In this document: piece by piece, positions 1 through 6,901 of the stretch | How positions within the stretch are numbered: the first letter of the stretch is position 1 | Layout: each line of letters begins with the position of its first letter | NCBI RefSeq assembly: GCF_003287495.1 | Contig: NZ_PRLE01000004.1 | Location: forward strand, 124,001-188,000 | Length of the DNA stretch: 64,000 nt | Origin: Faecalibacterium prausnitzii | GTDB taxonomy: Bacteria; Bacillota; Clostridia; Oscillospirales; Ruminococcaceae | Direction: 5' to 3' | The notes under the pieces: model-generated | Told to the model about the DNA's origin: nothing | Databases searched by the model: none | What the model saw: only the letters and a program-made list of their open reading frames with translations | Program-made: the position numbers and the translations under genes

Positions 1-2
1 CC

Positions 3-1496
3 GCGAACAATGACGTTTTAGGATACTCTTGTCCCAGCCTTGTCACGGACGATTATACGGCACAGTTTATTCTCGTCGAGAATGATCTTCCTGACCATTT
101 CCCAAAAACAGTTACCATTACAAAGTACACTGGCACGGAAAGCACCGTCATCCTCCCCAGCACAATCAGCAGTTGGCCTGTCACAAAAATCGGGGAAGCT
201 GCATTTCAAGATAACACCACCATCACCAGTGTGACCATCCCGGCCAGCGTCACGGAAATCGGCAAGCTCACCGCTCCCACTGTAGAGGGTTATACATTCG
301 ATGGCTGGTATGCCGACGCTGCCCACACCACAGAGTTTGACTTCAGCACTCCCATCACGGGCGATACCACGATTTACGCCAAGTGGACAGCCAACGATTA
401 CTACGTAAGCTTTTTCACCGAGCACGGCGACCCACCCACCAGCCAGAATGTTAAGTATAACGGAACCGCCACCGACCCCGGAAAGCTGTCGGAAGAGGGT
501 TATACATTCGGTGGCTGGTATGCCGACGAGAACCGTACCATAGAGTTTGACTTTACCCAGCCCATCAAGAGCAACACCCCGGTTTACGCCAAGTGGACAG
601 CCAAGGATTACGAAGTAAGCTTTGTCACCGAGCACAGCGACGCACCCACCAGCCAGAATGTTCCGTATAACGGAACCGCCACTTACCCCGGAGAGCTGAC
701 GGCAGATGGTTATACATTCATCGGCTGGTATACGGATGACACTTACGACACAAAGTTTGACTTTACCAAGCCCATCACGGGCGATACCAAAGTTTACGCC
801 AAGTGGGAAAAGAACGCGCCTGTCCTTCCGGATACCTATGCGCTGAACGTCTCCGGCGCGTTCGTGTATGTGGACGGGGTGGACGTCACTGCCCCCGCAG
901 GCGATACCACTCTCCAGCTGGAAAAGGACGCCTCCGTCCGGCTGGTGGCCGACCCCGACCGGATGCCCTCCGGCATGGTGTTTGACCGCTGGACCATCCT
1001 GAACGGCGCGCTGAACGCCGATGACGCGGAGAAATTTGAAACCGGCCGGACACTGGAAGAGTTCGCCTTTACCATGCCCGCCGAGCCTCTGAGCATCGAG
1101 GCCACCCCCCGGATGCAGGAGGAAGAGGGTTCCGATACCGTCTCGGTCATCGCAGGCGTCACACTGGGCACTGCCGCCACCGCTCTGGTAGCCTGGCAGG
1201 CCTACGACCTGGGCATGAGCCTCTATCAGGAGCACTGGCTCCCGGCGGATTTCGTCATGCCCAAGACCCGCGCCGAGCTTGCCCTCCTGCTGTGGAACAC
1301 GGCCGGCCGCCCCGCCCCTGCCGCACAGCCCGCCTTTACGGACATCACCGACCCCGACACCGCGCAGGCCGCCCAGTGGGCCGTGGAAACGGGCCTGATG
1401 ACCCCCAAGAGCGCTGACCGGTTCAAGCCTGAAAAATCCGTCACCCGCTGGAAAGCCGTCCGCAGCTGGAAGCGTGTAACAAACCAGAACACCTGA
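3..1496 (+). CDS. Surface protein with BspA-like LRR, three InlB B-repeats and SLH-like end (5' partial)
   Basis: The frame is open from the left edge, so the start lies outside the window. The first ~80 codons resemble one BspA-type leucine-rich repeat (…VTKIGEAAFQDN…TSVTIP…). Then come three InlB/Listeria-Bacteroides repeats, each with a YTFxGWY core and ending in VYAKW, encoded by tandem units of exactly 210 bp (cores at 285, 495 and 705). A proline/glycine-poor linker, one hydrophobic segment (VIAGVTLGTAATALVAW, about 1146-1196) and a C-terminal segment resembling an SLH motif (FTDI…AAQWAVETGLM…F.P...VTRWKA) follow. Such proteins are exported and sit on the cell surface; binding or adhesion is the usual family inference. 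The transition VTEIG-KLTAPT looks like an LRR cut short and joined directly to the B-repeat block. Confidence 0.85.
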   Translation, partial: ANNDVLGYSCPSLVTDDYTAQFILVENDLPDHFPKTVTITKYTGTESTVILPSTISSWPVTKIGEAAFQDNTTITSVTIPASVTEIGKLTAPTVEGYTFDGWYADAAHTTEFDFSTPITGDTTIYAKWTANDYYVSFFTEHGDPPTSQNVKYNGTATDPGKLSEEGYTFGGWYADENRTIEFDFTQPIKSNTPVYAKWTAKDYEVSFVTEHSDAPTSQNVPYNGTATYPGELTADGYTFIGWYTDDTYDTKFDFTKPITGDTKVYAKWEKNAPVLPDTYALNVSGAFVYVDGVDVTAPAGDTTLQLEKDASVRLVADPDRMPSGMVFDRWTILNGALNADDAEKFETGRTLEEFAFTMPAEPLSIEATPRMQEEEGSDTVSVIAGVTLGTAATALVAWQAYDLGMSLYQEHWLPADFVMPKTRAELALLLWNTAGRPAPAAQPAFTDITDPDTAQAAQWAVETGLMTPKSADRFKPEKSVTRWKAVRSWKRVTNQNT

Positions 1497-1501
1497 TTTT
1501 G

Positions 1502-1549
1502 AAAGGGCCCGCCTGTTTCATCATTCGATGAGAGGGCGGGCCCTTTTGT
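1502..1549 (+). terminator. Rho-independent terminator of the surface protein
   Basis: Stem AAAGGGCCCGCC…GGCGGGCCCTTTT with an 18-20 nt loop, ending in a T run, begins six bases after the stop codon. Confidence 0.85.
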
Positions 1550-1589
1550 TCTGGATTGATCCGGATGCATTTTGGCAATGGAACATCAT

Positions 1590-1618
1590 GGGGCTGTTGC
1601 GAAACAGCCCCTTTTTTG
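1590..1618 (+). terminator. Second terminator-like hairpin
   Basis: GGGGCTGTT / AACAGCCCC around a 4-nt loop, followed by TTTTTT. The same stem sequence (GGGGCTGTTGC) is reused in the terminator at 49823-49862. Confidence 0.75.
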
Positions 1619-1736
1619 GATTTGGTTCGGAATGGATCCTGCCGAGTTCTTTCCGGAATTGCAAGCGAAATCGCACATGAAATTTTCAAACCGCTGTGCT
1701 ATACTAAGCCCAAACCTACACAGGAGGCACTGATTG

Positions 1737-2261
1737 ATGAACACTCTGGATGCCATTCTCACCCGGCGCAGCTGCCGGGAATTTACGGATCAGCCCATCG
1801 AAAATGAAAAGCTGCACCAGCTGCTGGAAGCCGCCATGAGCGGGCCCAGCTGCGTCAACGCACAGGATTGGTCTTTCGTGGTGGTGACCGACCCGGAAAA
1901 GCTGGCACAGATGGCAGACGCCAACGGCCGCCCGGCCGAGCCGCTGCGGAAAGCCGCCGCCGGTATCCTGGTCTGCGGCGACCTGGACCGGGCATTCCGC
2001 TTCGCAAAGGATTACTGGGTCATTGATGGTGCCATTGCCGCCCAGAATATCTGCCTTGCCGCACAGGAGCTGGGGCTTGGTGCCGTCTGGCTGGGCACCT
2101 GGCCGCAGATGGACCGGGTGGAGGCCCAGAAGAAGCTCTTCGCTCTGCCGGAGACCATCGTGCCCCACTCCATCATCGCCCTCGGCTACCCGGAAGCGGA
2201 CATTACCGCCCCGCGTGCAAGCCGCTACGAGGCCGACCGGGTGCATTTCAATCAGTGGTAA
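1737..2261 (+). CDS. Nitroreductase family FMN oxidoreductase
   Basis: About 174 residues, the normal length for a short nitroreductase. The N-terminal RRSCREF segment (FMN phosphate binding), GPSCVNAQDW and the AAQNICLAAQELGLGAVWLG helix are the family signatures. These enzymes use FMN and NAD(P)H to reduce nitro compounds, quinones or other small electrophiles in the cytoplasm; the substrate cannot be read from sequence. AGGAGG at 1722-1727 is 9 nt before the ATG at 1737; a TTG directly before it (1734) is an alternative start 6 nt from the same Shine-Dalgarno site. The gene stands alone, followed by a terminator. Confidence 0.92.
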   Translation: MNTLDAILTRRSCREFTDQPIENEKLHQLLEAAMSGPSCVNAQDWSFVVVTDPEKLAQMADANGRPAEPLRKAAAGILVCGDLDRAFRFAKDYWVIDGAIAAQNICLAAQELGLGAVWLGTWPQMDRVEAQKKLFALPETIVPHSIIALGYPEADITAPRASRYEADRVHFNQW

Positions 2262-2288
2262 ACGCGCCGGACGCAAAAGAAGTCTTAT

Positions 2289-2326
2289 CGCTGCAAATTA
2301 CAGCATTGCAGCGTCCTGTTTTTATT
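2289..2326 (+). terminator. Terminator of the nitroreductase gene
   Basis: CGCTGCAA / TTGCAGCG stem (8 bp) followed by TCCTGTTTTTATT. Confidence 0.75.
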
Positions 2327-2334
2327 ATAAAAAA

Positions 2335-2388
2335 CGCAAAAAACAAATGCAAAGGCGATTCTTCACAAAAAGCACCCTTGCATTTATT
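2335..2388 (-). terminator. Terminator of the carD-like gene
   Basis: Read on the minus strand, AAATGCAAGG…CCTTTGCATTT (one bulged base, about 20-nt loop) is followed by a run rich in T (GTTTTTTGCGTTTTTT). It lies just after the carD-like stop codon at 2410. Confidence 0.7.
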
Positions 2389-2409
2389 GGTAAAAATCAC
2401 CATGCGGCT

Positions 2410-2913
2410 TTAGCGCAAAACCTCCAGCAGACGCCTGCCGGCTTCCTGCTGCGATTCCCCAAACGCCACCGCCAGCTCCTCCCGCAGGACACGTTCTACC
2501 ATCTGGTAGAAGTAGGTATCCATGGCGTTGATCTTTCGGCCGCGGCTTTGCTGCTGGGTCTGCTTTTGCCCCAGCTCCTTGAACAGGGTCAGGTACTGGT
2601 AAAAATCATTGGTGTGCAGCAGTGCCTGATAGTGTTCTGCCAGCGCTGTCTGTACCCCCGCCGGGATAGGCAGCTTCTCCGCTTTGATGCGTGCAAGGTC
2701 GGCTTCCGCCTGCTGTGCCGGGGTCACCGGGCGCAGCGCCGCTTCCTTTTCCGTGGGGATATAGCTGCGGTCGTGGGAATCCGAAAAATAAGGCCGGAGG
2801 GTGTAATACTCTCTGGCGGACTCATCGCCAAACTGCCGCAGCCCGACCCCTTCCACCTCGTGCACTCCCAGATTTCCGTAAACCACCAGCGCCCCCGCTT
2901 GAAACCGTGACAT
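2410..2913 (-). CDS. CarD/CdnL-family transcriptional regulator
   Basis: 167 residues starting MSRFQAGALVVYGNLGVHEVEGV. The first ~60 residues match the CarD/CdnL/TRCF RNA-polymerase-interacting domain (the G..V.Y...G...V pattern and the YYTLRPY strand); the rest is an all-helical C-terminal part with a conserved ..MVERVLREELA.A segment, as in CdnL proteins. Family members bind the RNAP beta subunit and modulate open-complex stability at rRNA and other promoters. The reading frame extends 56 codons upstream, but the start at 2913 is preferred because AAAGAGG precedes it and the extension has no family similarity. A minus-strand promoter lies about 70 nt upstream. Confidence 0.85.
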   Translation of the reverse strand: MSRFQAGALVVYGNLGVHEVEGVGLRQFGDESAREYYTLRPYFSDSHDRSYIPTEKEAALRPVTPAQQAEADLARIKAEKLPIPAGVQTALAEHYQALLHTNDFYQYLTLFKELGQKQTQQQSRGRKINAMDTYFYQMVERVLREELAVAFGESQQEAGRRLLEVLR

Positions 2914-2978
2914 GGTATTGCCTCTTTCCCTTGTATGAAAAGGCTGCAAAAACAGACTTTCCAGCGTACTTTTGCTCT

Positions 2979-3016
2979 CTATTATATTGTACCACGGCTG
3001 GGCGGTGAGCTTCAAA
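2979..3016 (-). promoter_or_regulatory. Candidate promoter of the carD-like gene
   Basis: On the minus strand TTGAAG is followed after 18 nt by TACAAT, itself overlapped by TATAAT. It is about 65 nt upstream of the chosen start and faces away from the MATE promoter. Confidence 0.5.
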
Positions 3017-3089
3017 GGACATCTTCCACAAAGTTTGCCTCGTGCAATCTGCGCAGAATGCCTAGTACAAATCTTGTGCAAAACTGCCT

Positions 3090-3118
3090 TTGCAAATTCC
3101 CGGCGGACGGGCTATAAT
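3090..3118 (+). promoter_or_regulatory. Strong sigma-A promoter of the MATE leader
   Basis: TTGCAA at 3090-3095, 17-nt spacer, TATAAT at 3113-3118. The predicted start is near 3125, giving a 5' leader of about 185 nt before the MATE start codon. Confidence 0.85.
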
Positions 3119-3124
3119 AATTTC

Positions 3125-3181
3125 GTACAACGAGTAGCACTCATGCGTAAAACCGGTTGCATGAGGGCTGCCCGTTTTTTT
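3125..3181 (+). promoter_or_regulatory. Leader hairpin with U-run: candidate riboswitch/attenuator (guanidine-IV-like by context)
   Basis: The first ~55 nt of the predicted transcript fold into an 11-position stem (3136-3146 with 3159-3169, one A/G mismatch) around the loop GTAAAACCGGTT. The stem is followed at once by GCCCG and seven T residues (3175-3181). This has the form of an intrinsic terminator inside the 5' leader. It would stop transcription about 130 nt before the MATE gene unless antagonised. Guanidine-IV (mepA-motif) riboswitches are short terminator-coupled leaders of MATE genes in Clostridia, so that class is the first candidate. I could not match its consensus residue by residue, so the ligand is unproven. 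Confidence 0.5.
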
Positions 3182-3210
3182 ATCGCAATTTTTTGCAGAA
3201 ATGACTTACA

Positions 3211-3273
3211 AAACTGCATATTTGCGATATGCAGTTTGCGGATGTTGTCCGGGCATTGAAAGCGCAAACTGCA
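3211..3273 (+). promoter_or_regulatory. Three-part alternative hairpin before the MATE start
   Basis: Segment A (3211-3221, AAACTGCATAT) pairs perfectly over 11 bp with 3227-3237. Segment B (3230-3240, TGCAGTTTGCG) also pairs perfectly over 11 bp with segment C (3263-3273). The two helices share B and so exclude each other. As DNA, the same elements could be operator half-sites around AAACTGC, which also occurs at 3081-3087 in the promoter. Confidence 0.6.
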
Positions 3274-3310
3274 ATGTTTGCCCCAAAATGGAAAGGTAAA
3301 GGTGAATCCC

Positions 3311-4711
3311 ATGGAAAGTTCCAATCAGTTTCTTGGCACGGAGCGCATCGGCAAGCTGATGCAAAAGTATGCGATCCCGTGCATTATTTCGCTGCTGGTG
3401 GGTGCGCTGTACAACATCGTGGACCAGATCTTTATTGCCAACGCCAGCTATCTGGGCTCCTACGGCAACGCCGCCAACACCGTCGTGTTCCCGCTTACGG
3501 TGGTGGCGCTGGCCATTGCGGTGATGATCGGTGACGGCTGCTGCGCCTTTGTCAGCATCAGCCTTGGCCAGAACGAAGTTCCCAAGGCAAAGCGGAGCGT
3601 CGGCAATGCAGTGGTCATGTGTCTGGTCAGCAGCATCGTGCTGGCCGTGCTCTATCTGATTTTTGCGGACAACATTCTTGCCATGTTCGGCGGAACGGTG
3701 AACGCCGAAACCTATCACCACTCGCAGGAATATTTCTTCTATATCACGCTGGGCGTGCCCTTTTATATGTTCGGGCAGGCCATGAACCCCATCATCCGCG
3801 CGGATGGCAGCCCCCGGTTTGCCATGATCTCCACCCTTGCGGGTGCGGTGCTGAACATCATTCTGGATCCCATCTTCATTTTCGGCTTCCGCTGGGGCAT
3901 GATGGGCGCAGCGGTGGCTACCGTCATCGGTCAGCTGGTCACGGCAGCGCTGGCAGTGTGGTATCTGCTGCACATGAAGATCATTCGCCCTGAAAAGGGT
4001 GACTACCGGCTGAAAGGCTCCATCTGCGGCCGCACCCTGACCCTTGGCATCACCAGCTTTCTGTCCCAGATCAGCCTTGTGGCGGCAATGGCAGCCATCA
4101 ACAACATGATCCGCAAATACGGCGCACTGGATGCCGTGTTCGGGCAGGAGCAGTATGCACAGATCCCCATGGCAGTTGTTGGCATCGTGATGAAGTTCTT
4201 CCAGATCGTCATCTCCATCGTGGTGGGCATGGCGGCTGGCTGCATCCCCGTGGTGGGCTTCAACATGGGCGCCAAAAAGCCCACCCGTGTGAAGGAGCTG
4301 TTCACGAAACTGCTGCTGGCAGAAGCGGCCGTGGGCGTTGTCGCGCTGGTGCTGGTGGAGGGCTTCCCGCGGCAGCTGATTGCCCTGTTTGGTGCCGCCA
4401 ACGAGAGCGTTTACTACACCGATTTTGCCGTGAAGTCCTTCCGCATCTACCTGTGCATGATCGTTCTGGCCTGTGTCAACAAGGCCTGCTTCATCTTTTT
4501 GCAGGCCATGGGCAAGGCGGCAGAATCCACCGCCCTGTCCATGGTCCGTGAGGTGGTGTTCGGCGTGGGCTTTGCCCTGTTGCTGCCCCGGTTCTTCGGG
4601 CTGGACGGCGTGCTGTATTCCATGCCCATGTCGGATATCCTTACCTTCCTAATTGCAGGCTATCTGATCTGCAAAACCTACCGTGAACTGAACCAGAAAG
4701 GAGAACTCTAA
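3311..4711 (+). CDS. MATE family efflux transporter (MepA-like)
   Basis: 466 residues with about twelve hydrophobic segments arranged as two six-helix halves, typical of MATE/MatE proteins, which export cationic drugs or metabolites in exchange for Na+ or H+. The N-terminal PCIISLLVGALYNIVDQIFI segment and the MNPIIRADGSPRFAM loop are characteristic of the MepA branch. The ATG at 3311 is chosen because AAAGGTGA precedes it; a TTG at 3278 in frame is less likely since it overlaps the leader structures. The next gene starts within the stop codon (TAATG), so the two are translationally coupled. The regulated leader suggests induced expression. Confidence 0.93.
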   Translation: MESSNQFLGTERIGKLMQKYAIPCIISLLVGALYNIVDQIFIANASYLGSYGNAANTVVFPLTVVALAIAVMIGDGCCAFVSISLGQNEVPKAKRSVGNAVVMCLVSSIVLAVLYLIFADNILAMFGGTVNAETYHHSQEYFFYITLGVPFYMFGQAMNPIIRADGSPRFAMISTLAGAVLNIILDPIFIFGFRWGMMGAAVATVIGQLVTAALAVWYLLHMKIIRPEKGDYRLKGSICGRTLTLGITSFLSQISLVAAMAAINNMIRKYGALDAVFGQEQYAQIPMAVVGIVMKFFQIVISIVVGMAAGCIPVVGFNMGAKKPTRVKELFTKLLLAEAAVGVVALVLVEGFPRQLIALFGAANESVYYTDFAVKSFRIYLCMIVLACVNKACFIFLQAMGKAAESTALSMVREVVFGVGFALLLPRFFGLDGVLYSMPMSDILTFLIAGYLICKTYRELNQKGEL

Positions 4712-5289
4712 TGGAAAAGCGCATCATTACCATCAGCCGCGAGTTTGGCAGCGGCGGCAGAACCATCGGCAAACTGGTAGCAGAGCATCTGGGCATCCAG
4801 TGCTACGACGCCAAACTGATCCAGAAACTGGCTGCCGAAAGCGGCTTTGACGAAAACTACGTCAAGGAGGCCGGAGAGTACACCCCCGGCGGCTTCCTCG
4901 CCTCTGCTTTCACCAACCGCAGCTTCGGCCCCACCAACGAGGACCTGCTTTGGAAGCTGCAATACCGGATCATCCGGGAACTGGCAGAAAAAGAGCCCTG
5001 CGTCATTGTGGGACGCTGTGCCGATTTTATCCTGCAGGACCGCACCGACTGCCTGAAGGTCTTTGTCCACGCGGATATGAAGTTCCGGGCCGACCGCATC
5101 GTGCGGGTCTATGGGGAGCGGGAGAAATCTCCCGAAGCCCGGCTGAAGGAGAAGGACAAGCGCCGCGCCGCCTACTACCGCTTCTATACCGATATGAAGT
5201 GGGGCGATGCCGCCAACTATCATATCGCACTGGACAGCGGGGTCATCGGCATTGAAAAGAGTGCGGAGATCATTGAAAGTCTTTCATAA
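4711..5289 (+). CDS. Cytidylate kinase-like family protein
   Basis: 192 residues. It begins IITISREFGSGGRTIGK, the P-loop-type nucleotide-binding start of the AAA_33/cytidylate-kinase-like (Cytidylate_kin2) family, and continues with CVIVGRCADFIL and RAxRIVRVYGE segments plus a lid region rich in Arg and Lys (KEKDKRRAAYYRFYTDMKWGD) seen in this family. Proteins of this group are common beside transporters in Clostridia; phosphotransfer to a small molecule or nucleotide is likely but the acceptor is unknown. The ATG overlaps the MATE stop by one base and has AAAGGAG upstream, so it is the second gene of the MATE operon. Confidence 0.85.
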   Translation: MEKRIITISREFGSGGRTIGKLVAEHLGIQCYDAKLIQKLAAESGFDENYVKEAGEYTPGGFLASAFTNRSFGPTNEDLLWKLQYRIIRELAEKEPCVIVGRCADFILQDRTDCLKVFVHADMKFRADRIVRVYGEREKSPEARLKEKDKRRAAYYRFYTDMKWGDAANYHIALDSGVIGIEKSAEIIESLS

Positions 5290-5326
5290 GCTGTAATTTC
5301 CGGCAGTCTCAGAGCCGATAGCGCAA

Positions 5327-5373
5327 AACGCCGCCCACCTGCGTTCCGTTACGCAGGTGAGCGGCAGTTTTTG
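5327..5373 (+). terminator. Terminator of the MATE operon
   Basis: GCCGC-CACCTGCGT…ACGCAGGTG-GCGGC stem followed by AGTTTTT. Confidence 0.9.
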
Positions 5374-5396
5374 TCAATGGCGGTTTTATGGAAAAA

Positions 5397-5648
5397 TCAA
5401 TCTTCTAATCCGTGGCTCCCAGTCACATTCCTCAAATATTCCTCCGGGTCTCCGTTCAGGATCAAATCCGCATAGCCCAGCGGGTCATTGTAGATGAGAT
5501 AATCCAACTCCGACCTCTGCGCCATGGTCACATCCAATTCATCCTCGACCCCAGTGCAGTCGATAGAGATTTTTCTCCCATCCCGGAGCAGCAGTTCCAC
5601 GCAGCCGGTGTCCATGTTGAACTTGCAGGTTCTTTCATCGTACTTCAT
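5397..5648 (-). CDS. DUF6061 family small protein
   Basis: 83 residues, acidic. The N-terminal CKFNMDTGCVELLLRDG..ISIDCT and the central QRSELDYLIYNDPLGYADLILNG motif are what I know from the uncharacterised DUF6061 family, usually found near recombinases and mobile-element genes in Clostridia. It lies directly downstream of the broken recombinase on the same strand, with 18 nt between them. Function unknown. The Shine-Dalgarno site before the ATG is weak (AGAAAG), so expression may depend on coupling to the upstream gene. Confidence 0.7.
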   Translation of the reverse strand: MKYDERTCKFNMDTGCVELLLRDGRKISIDCTGVEDELDVTMAQRSELDYLIYNDPLGYADLILNGDPEEYLRNVTGSHGLED

Positions 5649-5666
5649 GCTTGTGTTCTTTCTGCC

Positions 5667-6674
5667 TTACGGCACCTTTACAGTTGTGACTTTCGTTACA
5701 CGTTTTTTCTGATAAGGTTTTGAACACACAGCCGTCAGGGAAGATCCATTGTTCTCGTTTCCAAAGAAAACAAAAAATCCGAACCATTTTCCTCGGATGC
5801 AACTTCCGTCGCTTTCGCCAAACATCAATGCCCCACAGTAGCCGCAGAACAGATTGGTGGTGAGCAGGTAGTCATCCTCTGCCTTTCTACGGGCAGGGGC
5901 TTTCTTGTTTTTCAACATCTTTTCCTGTACATCGTTGAAAAGCTCTGCGGGCACAATGGAGGGAATCGCATCGGGAATCAAAACATCACGATATTTCAGC
6001 TCCCCGATGTAGCGGCGATTGTTCAGCATATGCTGAATGGTGTTGAAGGTCATCAGCCCGCCACGCTGGTTCTTGACGCCCTTTTCGTTCAGCCAATCCC
6101 GAATTTCCCGCATGGTCTGACCATCGTTGTACCGCTGGAAAGTTTCTGCCACAAAGGAAGCAGTCAACGGGTCGATTTCAAAGCGGCGGTCTGCGTTGAT
6201 GGTGTAGCCGAAAGGGATAGCACCGCCAGAAAATTTGCCTTTCAGGGCGTTTTCCGTCATGCCGCGAATGACCTTTTCAGACAGGTCAGCGGAATAATAC
6301 TCGACATAACCTTCCAGCACTGACTCCAGAATGATGCCCTCCGGCCCCTCGGAGATGATCTCGGTGGCCGACATAAACTCGACACCGTTCTTCTTCAGCT
6401 GGGTCTTGTACCGGGCACTGTCGTAGCGGTTTCGGGCAAAACGATCCAACTTCCAGACCTGCACAATGTCAAACAGCTTCTTGTCGCTGTCTTTAATCAT
6501 CTGCTGGAACTCGGGTCGATTGTCCGTCTTGGCAGAGATAGCACGGTCAATGTAGTGCTTGACGATGATGATGCCATTCTTTTCCGCATAGGCAGTGCAT
6601 TCACGAATCTGGCCTTCGATAGATTCTTCGCGCTAGTTGTCGCTGGAATAGCGGACATAGATCACGGCGGTCAT
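5667..6674 (-). pseudogene. Large serine recombinase, disrupted by a nonsense codon and altered at the C-terminus
   Basis: From ATG 6674 (good GGGAGGT site) the product begins MTAVIYVRYSSDN, the resolvase start with its catalytic Ser in the YSSDN motif. A TAG at 6633-6635 then stops it at codon 14. The frame resumes REESIEGQIRECTAYAEKNG and runs on through VQVWKLDRFARNRYD, the recombinase domain (PFGYTINADRRFEIDPLTASFV) and the start of a zinc ribbon (LFCGYCGALMFGES). Relatives usually have Gln at the stop position, so one C-to-T change explains it. After the zinc-ribbon start the sequence diverges and ends early (about 335 codons against roughly 500 or more in the family), so the C-terminal coiled-coil part is missing as well. 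It marks the accessory island as a former mobile element. Confidence 0.88.
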
Positions 6675-6824
6675 GGTAGGCACCTCCCATTTAGATATTG
6701 TTGAGCAACAGATACTAAGCAGCAATTATTTCGTATAATTTATACCATGAATTTTACGTATTTTCAAGTACTTTGAAAAATTCTCATGAAGTATATCGCC
6801 TTGAAATTTATAAAAAGGAAACAC

Positions 6825-6853
6825 TTGTAATATTGTGTTGCATCTTATAAAAT
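6825..6853 (+). promoter_or_regulatory. Candidate promoter of the hsdR operon
   Basis: TTGTAA, 17 nt, TAAAAT within a strongly AT-rich 200-bp spacer. It lies about 50 nt before hsdR, whose AAAGGTAGG site is at about 6884. The match is moderate. Confidence 0.45.
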
Positions 6854-6901
6854 AGAGGTATCAACAGTTTGCTCTAAGATAGCAAAGGTAGGTGCATCGT
6901 T

